The notes below the pieces were generated by a model that ran no database searches, was not told the DNA's origin, and saw only the letters and a program-made list of their open reading frames with translations. Shown one piece after another: positions 17,083 through 25,126 of a stretch of DNA of 64,000 nucleotides. Position numbers and translations under genes: made by a program. The number at the start of each line of letters is the position of its first letter. The first letter of the stretch is position 1. The stretch is from NCBI GenBank assembly GCA_963835685.1, contig CAWIGI010000011.1, forward strand, positions 1 through 64,000, read 5' to 3'. The stretch comes from DATAGF01 sp963835685. GTDB taxonomy: Bacteria > Actinomycetota > Thermoleophilia > Miltoncostaeales > Miltoncostaeaceae.

Positions 17083-18301
17083 CCCTCCCGCCTGGGCCGA
17101 GGCGGCCCGCCAGGCGGCGGACGAGAACCTGACCTCCCTCCCGGCCCTCACCGGCCGCGAGGAGGTCTGGCGCTTCACCCCGCCGAGCGACCTGGCCCTG
17201 CTGGGCCCCGAGCCCGAGGCCCCGGCCGACGGCCCGCTCATCGCCGAGCGCGCGGCCCCGGGCGAGCGCGCGGCCTTCCTCGACCTCGCCGACGGGCGCC
17301 CGGCGGCGCCGGAGCTCGGCGACCTGCCCGAGGGCGTGATCGTGGCCGAGCTAGGAGCCGCCCTCGGCGAGCACGAGGCCCTGGTGCGCGAGCGCCTCTA
17401 CGGCCTGATCGGCTTCGACGACCGCCCGAGCGCCCTCAACGCGGCCCGCTGGGACGGCGGCACCTTCGTCCACGTCCCCCGCGGAGCCGACGTGCAGCTG
17501 CCGATCGAAGCACTGGTGACCGCGAGCGGGACCGCCGGGCGCGTCTTCGGGCGGACGCTCGTCGTGGTGGAGGACGGCGCGAGGGCGACCGTGATCGACC
17601 GCTACGGGTCGCCGGACTTCGACGCGCCGGTCAACGCCTCGTCGGTGGTGGAGCTCTACGTCGGCCAGGGTGCGGAGCTGGAGCACGTTTCGGTGATCGG
17701 CTGGGGCGCCGGGGTGCGCCACCACGCCCTGCTGCGCGCCCGCGTCAACCGCGACGCCCGCGCCCGCTCGGTGGTCGTGACGCTGGGCGGCGACGTCGTG
17801 CGCGTCGAGCCGACCCTGGTCTGCGCCGGCCCGGGCTCCGACGCCCGCGCGCTCGGCCTCTACTTCGCCGGCGGCGACCAGCACTTCGAGCACCGGGTGG
17901 TCGCGCGCCACGAGGCGCCGCAGGCCTACTCGAACCTGCTCTACAAGGGCGCGATCCAGGATCGCGCCCACACGGTCTTCTACGGCAACCTGGTGGTGCC
18001 GCCGGGCGCCCCCGGCACCGACGCCTACCAGACCAACCGCAACCTCGTCCTCAACGCCGGCGCGCGCGCCGACACGATCCCGTTCCTCGAGATCGAGACC
18101 GCCGAGGTCAAGTGCTCCCACGCCGGCGCCGTCGGACGCGTCGACGAGGAACACCTCTTCTACCTGCGCTCGCGCGGGGTGCCCGAGGCGGCCGCCAAGC
18201 GCCTGATCGTGATGGGCTTCCTCCAGGAGGTCCTGGAGCAGGTGACGCTGGAGGAGCTCCGGACGGAGCTCGAGGACGCCGTGAGGGAGAAGCTGGGCTG
18301 A
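17075..18301 (+). CDS. sufD: SufD, Fe-S scaffold subunit
   Basis: A 408-residue partner of SufB. The beta-helix core includes NAARWDGGTFVHVPRGADVQ, LPIEALVTASG, QGAELEHVSVIGWG, QHFEHRVVARHEAPQAYSNL and the C-terminal signature AEVKCSHAGAVGRVDEEHLF, with the conserved KCSHG-type motif. TTG 17075 lies 8 nt inside the sufB end, with GGAGGG upstream, which decides the start. The stop TGA is inside a CTGA that appears to start the Rieske gene. Confidence 0.95.
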   Translation: MASPPAWAEAARQAADENLTSLPALTGREEVWRFTPPSDLALLGPEPEAPADGPLIAERAAPGERAAFLDLADGRPAAPELGDLPEGVIVAELGAALGEHEALVRERLYGLIGFDDRPSALNAARWDGGTFVHVPRGADVQLPIEALVTASGTAGRVFGRTLVVVEDGARATVIDRYGSPDFDAPVNASSVVELYVGQGAELEHVSVIGWGAGVRHHALLRARVNRDARARSVVVTLGGDVVRVEPTLVCAGPGSDARALGLYFAGGDQHFEHRVVARHEAPQAYSNLLYKGAIQDRAHTVFYGNLVVPPGAPGTDAYQTNRNLVLNAGARADTIPFLEIETAEVKCSHAGAVGRVDEEHLFYLRSRGVPEAAAKRLIVMGFLQEVLEQVTLEELRTELEDAVREKLG

Positions 18302-18642
18302 CCGAGCGCACGCTCATCGACGTCGCGGCCGTGGACGACCTGGTCCCCGGCGAGCCCATGCTCGCGGACGTCGAGGGCACCCCCGTCGTGCTGGTGACGG
18401 TCGACGGCGACGTGCTGGCCGTTCACGACGTCTGCACGCACGCCCTCGAGTCGCTCTCCGGCGGCTGGGTGGACGACGACCGCATCGAGTGCCCGCGCCA
18501 CGGCTCCGCCTTCTCGCTGCGCTCCGGCGAGGCGCTGACCCCGCCGGCCACCCGGCCGCTGCCGACGTTCGTCGTGGAGGTGCGGGACGGCCGCGTCCTC
18601 GTCGACCCCACCCCCAGCCATGACCATCCGCTGACCCGCTGA
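18298..18642 (+). CDS. Rieske-type 2Fe-2S ferredoxin subunit in the suf operon
   Basis: A Rieske protein of about 114 residues with CTHALESLSGGWVDDDRIEC carrying the first CxH and the second Cys, followed by PRHGSAF, giving CxH-X17-CxxH, the full 2Fe-2S ligand set. Such ferredoxins are usual in actinobacterial suf operons and may deliver electrons for cluster assembly. No ATG, GTG or TTG lies before the first predicted strand (TLIDVAAVDDL); the only fitting start is CTG 18298, overlapping the sufD stop as CTGA with GGGAG upstream. GTG 18331 is the fallback but would cut that strand. Confidence 0.88.
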   Translation: MTERTLIDVAAVDDLVPGEPMLADVEGTPVVLVTVDGDVLAVHDVCTHALESLSGGWVDDDRIECPRHGSAFSLRSGEALTPPATRPLPTFVVEVRDGRVLVDPTPSHDHPLTR

Positions 18643-18650
18643 GGAGAGCC

Positions 18651-19430
<780 letters not shown>

Positions 19431-19441
19431 CGGGGGTCGAG

Positions 19442-20677
19442 GTGGGAACCGCCGCCACGATCGACGTCACGGCCCTGCGGGCCGACTTCCCGATCCTGTC
19501 CCGGACGGTGCACGGCGCGCCGCTCGTCTACCTCGACTCGGCGGCCACGTCGCAGAAGCCGACGGCCGTGCTCGACGCGATGGAGGCCTACTACCGCGAG
19601 ACCAACGCCAACGTCCACCGCGGCGTCTACGAGCTGGCCGCCGAGGCGACCGCCCGCTTCGAGGCCGGCCGCGACGCGGTCGCGCGCCTGGTGGGCGCGC
19701 CGCGCGAGGGCCTCGTCTTCGCCAAGAACGCCAGCGAGGCGATCAACCTCGTCGCATGGGCATGGGGCGCGCGCGAGCTGAAGCCGGGCGACGAGGTGCT
19801 CATCACCGAGATGGAGCACCACTCGAACATCGTCCCGTGGCAGATCGTGGCCGAGATCACCGGGGCCACCGTGCGCTTCGTGCCCGTCACGCCCGGGGGC
19901 GAGCTCGACATGGACGCCCTGGGCAACCTGCTCTCCGAGCGGACGCGGATCGTCGGCGTCGTCCACGCGAGCAACGTGCTCGGCACGATCAACCCGGTCG
20001 CCGAGATCGCCCGCCTGGCCCACGAGCGGGGCGCGCTCTGCCTGGTGGACGGCTCGCAGAGCGTCCCCCACATGCCGGTGGACGTGACGTCGATCGGCTG
20101 CGATTTCTTCGCCTTCACCGGCCACAAGATGCTCGGGCCGACGGGCATCGGCTGCCTGGCCGGCAAGCCCGAGATCCTCGACGCCATGGGGCCCTTCCTG
20201 GGCGGCGGCGAGATGATCTCGAACGTCACGACCGAGGGCAGCACCTGGGCCGACCTGCCCTGGAAGTTCGAGGCCGGCACGCCGCCGATCGCCGAGGCGG
20301 TGGGGGTCGGCGCCGCCGCCGAGTACCTCATGGGCGTCGGCATGGAGGCCGTGCGGGCCCACGAGGTCGAGCTGGCCGAGCACATGCTCGCCGCGCTCGG
20401 CGAGGTGGAGGGCATCACGATCTACGGGCCCCGCGACCCGCGGGCGCGCGGGGCGGCCGTGTCGTTCAGCCTCCCGGACCTCCACCCGCACGACATCGCC
20501 CAGCTCATCGACCGCGACGGGGTCTGCATCCGCGCCGGACACCACTGCGCCAAGCCGCTCATGCGCGTGCTGGGCGTGGCCGCCACGGCCCGCGCCAGCG
20601 CGTACCTCTACAATTCCCACGACGAGATCGACACGCTCGTGCGCGCCCTGGCCTCGGCCCGGGTCGCGTTCGGGTAG
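19442..20677 (+). CDS. sufS: SufS, cysteine desulfurase
   Basis: A 411-residue type II cysteine desulfurase that takes sulfur from cysteine for cluster assembly. The start LRADFPILSRTVHGAPLVYL and SAATSQKP are typical. PLP binds Lys229 in FAFTGHKMLGPTG; the persulfide-forming Cys369 is in CIRAGHHCAKPLM. The short loop around that Cys fits SufS rather than IscS. GTG 19442 follows GAGGTG in a short gap after sufC. The next gene encodes its sulfur acceptor, SufU. Confidence 0.97.
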   Translation: MGTAATIDVTALRADFPILSRTVHGAPLVYLDSAATSQKPTAVLDAMEAYYRETNANVHRGVYELAAEATARFEAGRDAVARLVGAPREGLVFAKNASEAINLVAWAWGARELKPGDEVLITEMEHHSNIVPWQIVAEITGATVRFVPVTPGGELDMDALGNLLSERTRIVGVVHASNVLGTINPVAEIARLAHERGALCLVDGSQSVPHMPVDVTSIGCDFFAFTGHKMLGPTGIGCLAGKPEILDAMGPFLGGGEMISNVTTEGSTWADLPWKFEAGTPPIAEAVGVGAAAEYLMGVGMEAVRAHEVELAEHMLAALGEVEGITIYGPRDPRARGAAVSFSLPDLHPHDIAQLIDRDGVCIRAGHHCAKPLMRVLGVAATARASAYLYNSHDEIDTLVRALASARVAFG

Positions 20678-20695
20678 CCGGGAGCCGGAGGGCGC

Positions 20696-21139
20696 GTGGG
20701 CGGGCTCGACGACCTGTACCAGGAGCTGATCCTCGACCACTACCGCCGCAAGCGCGGCGAGGGGTCGCTGGACAGCCCGTCCGTCGCCGTCGACCAGAAC
20801 AACCCGCTCTGCGGCGACGAGGTGCACCTGGAGCTGGGCATCGAGGACGGCCGCGTGGCGGAGCTGGCCCACACCGGCCAGGGCTGCTCGATCTCCCAGG
20901 CCTCGGCCTCGATGATGAGCGAGGTCATCACGGGGCGGTCGCTCGACGAGGCCCTCGACCTGATCGAGCACTTCCGCCTGATGATGCACGGCGCCGAGGC
21001 CGGAGACGAGGAGCGCCTGGGGGACGCGATCGCCCTCGAGGGCGTCGCGAAGTACCCGGTGCGGGTGAAGTGCGCCCTGCTCGGGTGGATGGCGGCCAAG
21101 GACGCGATCCAGACCTACAACGCCAACGGCGCAGGATGA
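20696..21139 (+). CDS. sufU: SufU, zinc-dependent sulfurtransferase
   Basis: A 147-residue IscU-fold protein of the Gram-positive SufU type, which accepts sulfur from SufS. Start LDDLYQELILDHYRRKRGEG; ligand cysteines are in NNPLCGDEV, GQGCSISQASASMMSE and VKCALLGW. The insertion between the second and third Cys (LIEHFRLMMHGAEAGDEERL) marks SufU rather than IscU. GTG 20696 follows GGAG. Confidence 0.96.
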   Translation: MGGLDDLYQELILDHYRRKRGEGSLDSPSVAVDQNNPLCGDEVHLELGIEDGRVAELAHTGQGCSISQASASMMSEVITGRSLDEALDLIEHFRLMMHGAEAGDEERLGDAIALEGVAKYPVRVKCALLGWMAAKDAIQTYNANGAG

Positions 21140-21149
21140 CGGGAGCGAG

Positions 21150-21461
21150 ATGGCGACCGAGGACGAGATCCGCAGCGCGATGAAGCAGGTCGAGGACCCG
21201 GAGCTCGGCGTGAACGTGGTCAACCTGGGCCTCCTCTACGGCGTGAACGTCGGCGACGACGGCCATGTCACCCTCGACATGACCCTTACCTCCATGGGCT
21301 GCCCGCTCACCGAGCAGATCCTGGGCGACGCGCGCGCTGCCGTCGGGCCGCTCGACGGCGTGACCGGCGTGGACGTGAACTGGGTCTGGGAGCCGCCGTG
21401 GAGCCCCGACTCGATGACCGAGGAGGGGCGCTTCCTCATGAAGGTGATGGGCTATGGCTGA
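21150..21461 (+). CDS. DUF59/MIP18-family Fe-S assembly protein (SufT-like)
   Basis: A 103-residue protein. The start MATEDEIRSAMKQVEDPELG, VNVVNLGLLYGV and the conserved TSMGCPLTEQI (one Cys) are the core of the DUF59/PaaD family, which helps mature Fe-S proteins and occurs at the end of many suf operons. GAGCG lies before ATG 21150. The downstream gene starts 8 nt inside its end. A similar domain forms the N-terminus of Mrp at 6692. Confidence 0.92.
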   Translation: MATEDEIRSAMKQVEDPELGVNVVNLGLLYGVNVGDDGHVTLDMTLTSMGCPLTEQILGDARAAVGPLDGVTGVDVNWVWEPPWSPDSMTEEGRFLMKVMGYG

Positions 21462-21885
21462 GGTCGCCGACCGCGCGCTCACCCTCGAGGAGAAGAAGGC
21501 CGCCGCCCGGGCCCGGGCCAAGGCCGCCCGCCAGGCCCAGGACGGGGGTCAGGCGATCGTCACGATCTCCCCCGCCGCGGCCGACTACATCCGCGCCGCC
21601 GCGGCCGAGCAGGGGCGGGCGGAGGGGGTGCGCCTGAGGATCCTCGCCGGCGGGTGCTCGGGGCTCGAGTACAAGCTCGACCTGCTGGACGTCGGCGAGA
21701 CCGCCGGCGAGGGCGAGCGGGCGATCGAGTCGAACGGCGTCACCATGCTCATGGACCTGAAGTCGGCGATCCACGTGACCGGCTCGGTCATCGACTACGA
21801 GTCGGGCCTGCTGCGGCGGGGCTTCCGCATCAACAACCCCAACGCCACCGGCACATGTAGCTGCGGCGACTCGTTCTCGGCGTAG
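21454..21885 (+). CDS. sufA: SufA/IscA/ErpA-type Fe-S carrier
   Basis: A 143-residue A-type carrier with an unusual charged N-terminal extension of about 35 residues (EEKKAAARARAKAARQAQ). The carrier domain follows: VTISPAAADYIRAAAAEQGR, ILAGGCSGLEYKLDL, INNPNATGTCSCGDSF. The three cysteines (GGC, CSC) are the usual cluster ligands. ATG 21454 lies within the DUF59 gene. It is the last gene of the suf operon; two strong nested hairpins follow. Confidence 0.93.
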   Translation: MAEVADRALTLEEKKAAARARAKAARQAQDGGQAIVTISPAAADYIRAAAAEQGRAEGVRLRILAGGCSGLEYKLDLLDVGETAGEGERAIESNGVTMLMDLKSAIHVTGSVIDYESGLLRRGFRINNPNATGTCSCGDSFSA

Positions 21886-21895
21886 AACGAGGTTT

Positions 21896-21923
21896 GCGAG
21901 CTTCGGGGTCGGCGAGCTTCGGG
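21896..21923. repeat. Direct repeat GCGAGCTTCGGG, two copies
   Basis: GCGAGCTTCGGG occurs at 21896-21907 and 21912-21923, with a related CGAGCTCTGA at about 21928-21937 and GCGAGCTCTGA near 22078. The copies lie in the 184-bp gap after sufA, outside any plausible gene. Confidence 0.5.
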
Positions 21924-21974
21924 TTTCCGAGCTCTGAAGCGCCCGCTGGGGCCGGGAGCGCGCCGGGCGCGCCG

Positions 21975-22017
21975 GCGAAAACGGCTCCGGCTTTCAGCCG
22001 GGGCGCGCCGTTTTCGC
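21975..22017. terminator. Nested hairpin 1 after the suf operon
   Basis: Outer arms GCGAAAACGGC (21975-21985) and GCCGTTTTCGC (22007-22017) are an 11-bp perfect match and enclose an inner perfect stem CCGGCT-TTC-AGCCGG (21987-22001). It is placed between convergent sufA and the TetR gene, as expected for a bidirectional terminator. Confidence 0.6.
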
Positions 22018-22029
22018 AATGCGGACCAA

Positions 22030-22066
22030 CCCGATTTCACCGCCTTCGGCGGGGCTGGAAATCGGG
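22030..22066. terminator. Nested hairpin 2 after the suf operon
   Basis: Outer arms CCCGATTTC (22030-22038) and GAAATCGGG (22058-22066) enclose CCGCC-TTC-GGCGG (22040-22052). It has the same nested plan and the same TTC loop as hairpin 1. The right arm belongs to a 15-mer also found, inverted, at 12031-12045. Confidence 0.6.
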
Positions 22067-22069
22067 AAT

Positions 22070-22675
22070 TCACCGTTGCGAGCTCTGACTCTCAGGCATG
22101 AGGCCGTCCAGGTGTGCGTCCAGCGTCCTTGTGACCTCGTCCCGTGAGAGGGCTCCGGGGGCGCAGAGGAGGTGCCAGGCGAGCCCGTCCGCCAGCGCGG
22201 CGGCCGTGACCGCCTCGCGCCGGGGGTCGATGCCGGGCGCCGCCTCGCCCTGCGCGACGGCGAGCCGCAGGCCGGCCTCGAGCGCCTCGACCAGGGCCCG
22301 GTAGCCCTCCGTGTAGAGGCCGGCCAGCGGCGCGCTGACGACGGAGCGCGCCGTGAACGCGAGGCCCACGCGCAGCTCGGCCTCGCGCTCCTCGTCGAGC
22401 GGCAGCAGCTCCAGGAGCAGCGCGCGGACGAAGTCCCTGGCCCTGGCCACCGGCAGCAGCCGCGTGACGCGCTCGGTCACCCGATCGATCACGCGCCGGT
22501 AGGCGGCCTGCAGCATCGCGTCCTTGGTCCGGAAGTAGTACTGCACCGCCCCCGCCGAGACGCCGGCCTCGCGCGCGACGGTGCGCACGCTCACCGCGTC
22601 GAGGCCGCGCTCGGCGACGACGCGGACCAGCGCGTCGGTCAGGTCGGCCTCAGCGATCCGAGGTGGGCGCGGCAC
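22070..22675 (-). CDS. TetR-family transcriptional regulator
   Basis: A 201-residue repressor. The N-terminal helix-turn-helix region runs DALVRVVAERGLDAVSVRTV then AREAGVSAGAVQYYFRTKD, the standard TetR DNA-binding domain. The C-terminal ligand domain is helical. GTG 22675 is the start. It is divergent from the membrane-protein pair at 22744-23528, with a dyad between them (22703-22717), so autoregulation and control of the pair are likely. Confidence 0.92.
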   Translation of the reverse strand: MPRPPRIAEADLTDALVRVVAERGLDAVSVRTVAREAGVSAGAVQYYFRTKDAMLQAAYRRVIDRVTERVTRLLPVARARDFVRALLLELLPLDEEREAELRVGLAFTARSVVSAPLAGLYTEGYRALVEALEAGLRLAVAQGEAAPGIDPRREAVTAAALADGLAWHLLCAPGALSRDEVTRTLDAHLDGLMPESQSSQR

Positions 22676-22681
22676 TTGACA
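22676..22681 (+). promoter_or_regulatory. Consensus TTGACA -35 hexamer upstream of the membrane pair
   Basis: A perfect TTGACA at 22676-22681 faces the membrane-protein genes. Downstream -10 options are weak: CATACA at 22701-22706 (19-nt spacing) overlaps the dyad at 22703-22717, as expected for a repressed promoter. Confidence 0.4.
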
Positions 22682-22702
22682 CCTGGGCGGAATCTGCTTC
22701 CA

Positions 22703-22717
22703 TACACTCGTATTGTA
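22703..22717. promoter_or_regulatory. Candidate TetR operator
   Basis: TACACTCGTATTGTA is an imperfect palindrome of the form TACAnTnnnAnTGTA. It stands in the 68-bp gap between the TetR start and the divergent gene, overlapping the likely -10 of the latter. Confidence 0.5.
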
Positions 22718-22743
22718 ATCCAGACACCCCAGGAACGCCAGCC

Positions 22744-23319
22744 ATGATCGCCGCCGCCATCCTCACCGCCGAAGCCGCCTTCTGGCTCGTGCTGCTCGGC
22801 GGGCTGACCGCCCGCTACGCGCTCGGCAGGCCGCGGCTCGGGGCAGCGCTGCTCATCGGCGTCCCATTGGTCGATGCGGCGCTGCTCGCGGCCACGGCGC
22901 TCCATCTCGCCGGCGGGGCGCGGGCCGACTGGAGCCACGGCCTGGCGGCCCTCTACCTCGGCGTGAGCGTGGTCTTCGGCCCGTCGCTCGTGCGCGCGGC
23001 CGACCGCCGCTTCGCCCGGCGCTTCGCCGGCGGCCGGGCGCAGGCCACCTCCGTCCCGGCCGTCGACCGCCTGGGGGCGCACTGGCGGCTGTGGCTGCGC
23101 GGCGTCCTGGCCGGCGGCCTCACCGCCGCCGTGCTCGGAGCCCTCGTGCTCGTCGGCGGCCCCGCCGACACCCGCGCCCTGTGGGCCGGAGGCGGATGGT
23201 TCACCCAGCTCGCGCTGATCCTCGGCGTCTGGCTTCTGTTCGGCCCGGCATGGACCGCCGTGGCCCGGCACGTCCCCCACCCCGCCTCCGCGCGGGCAGC
23301 GAAGGAGAATCCCCGATGA
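22744..23319 (+). CDS. Integral membrane protein, probable TetR target
   Basis: A 191-residue hydrophobic protein with about five to six membrane helices (starts MIAAAILTAEAAFWLVLLGG). It has no recognised family motif; a cytosolic linker with RRFARRFAGGRAQATSV separates two helix groups. ATG 22744 follows CAGGAACG. It overlaps the next gene by ATGA. Being divergent from a TetR gene, the pair may be an exporter or membrane-stress unit, but this is inference. Confidence 0.7.
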   Translation: MIAAAILTAEAAFWLVLLGGLTARYALGRPRLGAALLIGVPLVDAALLAATALHLAGGARADWSHGLAALYLGVSVVFGPSLVRAADRRFARRFAGGRAQATSVPAVDRLGAHWRLWLRGVLAGGLTAAVLGALVLVGGPADTRALWAGGGWFTQLALILGVWLLFGPAWTAVARHVPHPASARAAKENPR

Positions 23320-23528
23320 ACGAGCCCCGAGACGCGACCCGATCGCGGTGGGCGCCCTGGTGGGCGTACGTCGTGCCGATCGTGGTCCTCAACTACCTGC
23401 GCATCGCGCTCGTCCCGCCCGGCGAGGTCGGCGACGCCGCCAGCGTCGCCCTCTTCGTCGCGACGACGATCGTGGTCGCGGCGGTCGTGACCGTGCTCCA
23501 CCGCGCGCGGGGCCACGCCCCCGGCTAG
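23316..23528 (+). CDS. Small membrane protein, coupled to the previous gene
   Basis: A 70-residue protein with two membrane helices (WWAYVVPIVVLNYLRIALV and SVALFVATTIVVAAVVTVL) and short charged ends. ATG 23316 overlaps the upstream stop (ATGA) and GAAGGAG lies 8-12 nt upstream. Its stop is shared with the convergent hydrolase in CTAG. Function unknown. Confidence 0.7.
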   Translation: MNEPRDATRSRWAPWWAYVVPIVVLNYLRIALVPPGEVGDAASVALFVATTIVVAAVVTVLHRARGHAPG

Positions 23529-24244
23529 GCCGCCAGGAAGTCCCGGAGCTCGCGCGTCAGGTCGTCGGGGCGGTCGAGCATGGGGACGTGGCCGGCCCCC
23601 GGGATCACCCTGAGCTGGCAGCGGGGCATCGCCGCGGCCAGCTCGGCGGCCCCCGCGGTGGGCACGAGCACGTCCCGCGCGCCCCACAGCAGCAGCGTCG
23701 GGACGAAGACCCGGGCGAGCTCCCGGGCGTGCTCGGTCACCAGGAGCTCGCCCGCGGCGCGCAACAGGGCCAGCGGCGAGCGTGAGGCGATGTCGGTGGC
23801 CACCGTGACGGCGGCGGCGAGCGGCAGCCCGAGGATCGTCCGCACGGCCGGCAGCGCGTTGCCCAGCAGGCCGGCGCCGGCGGTCCGGACCGGCGGCGCG
23901 ATGAGCACGAGCCGGTGGACCCGTTCCGGCATCCGCGCGGCGACGCCGGCGCACGCCAGGGCGCCGAGCGAGTGCCCGACGAGGCCGGCGCGCCCGATGC
24001 CGAGGCGCTCCATCAGCTCGCGGAGGACGTCGGGGGCCTCCGCCAGGCGGAAGGGCGCGCTCCCTCCGAGCGGCCGGCCGAAACCGAAGCCGGGAAGCTC
24101 GGGCAAGATGACGCGATGAGCTTCGGCGAGCGTTTGCGTCGTGCGGCCCCACCATCGGGGCGAGCCCCCGAGGCCGTGCACCAGCAGAACGGGCGGGCCG
24201 TCGCCGACGGCGCGGAAGCGCACGACGCGGCCGTCGACGCGCAT
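23525..24244 (-). CDS. Alpha/beta hydrolase
   Basis: A 239-residue alpha/beta-hydrolase-fold enzyme: oxyanion loop LLVHGLGGSPRWW, nucleophile elbow GLVGHSLGA (Ser), acid in LLLWGARDVLVP and catalytic His in GAGHVPMLDRPDDL. All catalytic elements are present. ATG 24244 starts MRVDGRVVRFRAVGDGPPVL. A paralogue of similar size starts only 6 nt away on the other strand. The substrate cannot be inferred. Confidence 0.88.
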   Translation of the reverse strand: MRVDGRVVRFRAVGDGPPVLLVHGLGGSPRWWGRTTQTLAEAHRVILPELPGFGFGRPLGGSAPFRLAEAPDVLRELMERLGIGRAGLVGHSLGALACAGVAARMPERVHRLVLIAPPVRTAGAGLLGNALPAVRTILGLPLAAAVTVATDIASRSPLALLRAAGELLVTEHARELARVFVPTLLLWGARDVLVPTAGAAELAAAMPRCQLRVIPGAGHVPMLDRPDDLTRELRDFLAA

Positions 24245-24250
24245 CCGCGC

Positions 24251-24994
24251 GTGCTCGACCTGTGGACGCCGGTGGGCGGGGTGTCGATCCACTCTCAGAT
24301 CCTCGGCACGGGCCGGGCCGGAGTTGAGCCGGTCGTCATGCTGCACGGCCTCGGGGTCTCTGCGGCGAGCCTCGGGCCCCTGGCGGAGCGCGTGGCCGCC
24401 CGACGGCGCGTGGTGAGCTGCGATCTGCCCGGCTTCGGCCGGAGCGCGTCCCCGGAGATCTGGCTCACACGCCGCCTCGGGGCGGCCGTCGCCGAGCTGC
24501 TGGAGGCCCAGCGTCTCGAGCGGGTCGTGCTCCTCGGCCACTCCTACGGGTGCCACGTCGCCGCCTCCGCAGCCGCGAGCCACCCCGAGCGGGTGGCCGC
24601 GCTCGTGATGCTCAGCCCTGCCTTCGACCGCCGGTTCGGCTCCCCTCTCGCCCAGCTGCTGCGCCTGACGGTCGACGCGGCCATGGAGCGCCCCTCGCTC
24701 GTCGGCGGCGGGATCCGCGACTACCTGCGCGCGGGGCCGCGTCGGGTGCTGAGGACGCTGCGGGAGGCGGTCTCGATCCCGCTCGACGAGCTCGTGGGGA
24801 ACGCGCGGTGCCCGGCCCTCATCGTCCGCGGGAGCCGCGACGCGCTGACGACGGCCCGCTGGGCCGAGGAGCTGCGCCGGAGCGCGGGCGGCCCGGCGCG
24901 CGTGGCGGTCGTCCCCCGCGCGGCCCACGCGCTCGGGCACGAGGCGCCGAGCGCTGTCGCCGACGCGATCGAGGCGTTCCTGGCGACCGCCTGA
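24251..24994 (+). CDS. Alpha/beta hydrolase, divergent paralogue
   Basis: A 247-residue alpha/beta hydrolase: VVMLHGLGVSAASLGP, CDLPGFGRSASP, nucleophile elbow VLLGHSYGCHVAASAA (Ser), acid loop IVRGSRDALTT and His in PRAAHALGHEAP. The likely start is GTG 24251 (VLDLWTPVGGVSIHSQILG); an earlier start would run deep into the divergent gene. It is transcribed away from the other hydrolase with a 6-nt gap, so promoters must lie within the neighbour's coding sequence. Confidence 0.85.
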   Translation: MLDLWTPVGGVSIHSQILGTGRAGVEPVVMLHGLGVSAASLGPLAERVAARRRVVSCDLPGFGRSASPEIWLTRRLGAAVAELLEAQRLERVVLLGHSYGCHVAASAAASHPERVAALVMLSPAFDRRFGSPLAQLLRLTVDAAMERPSLVGGGIRDYLRAGPRRVLRTLREAVSIPLDELVGNARCPALIVRGSRDALTTARWAEELRRSAGGPARVAVVPRAAHALGHEAPSAVADAIEAFLATA

Positions 24995-25126
24995 GCTCAC
25001 TCGAGCAGGATGCCAGGCCCGCGCGCCGGTCGGGTTGACGCGGGCGTGACGGACCCGGGGACGGGGGCTTGGCGGCCGACCCGCAGGATGAGAGCGTCAC
25101 CGCACCCGCCCCCTGGAGGCCCCGCG

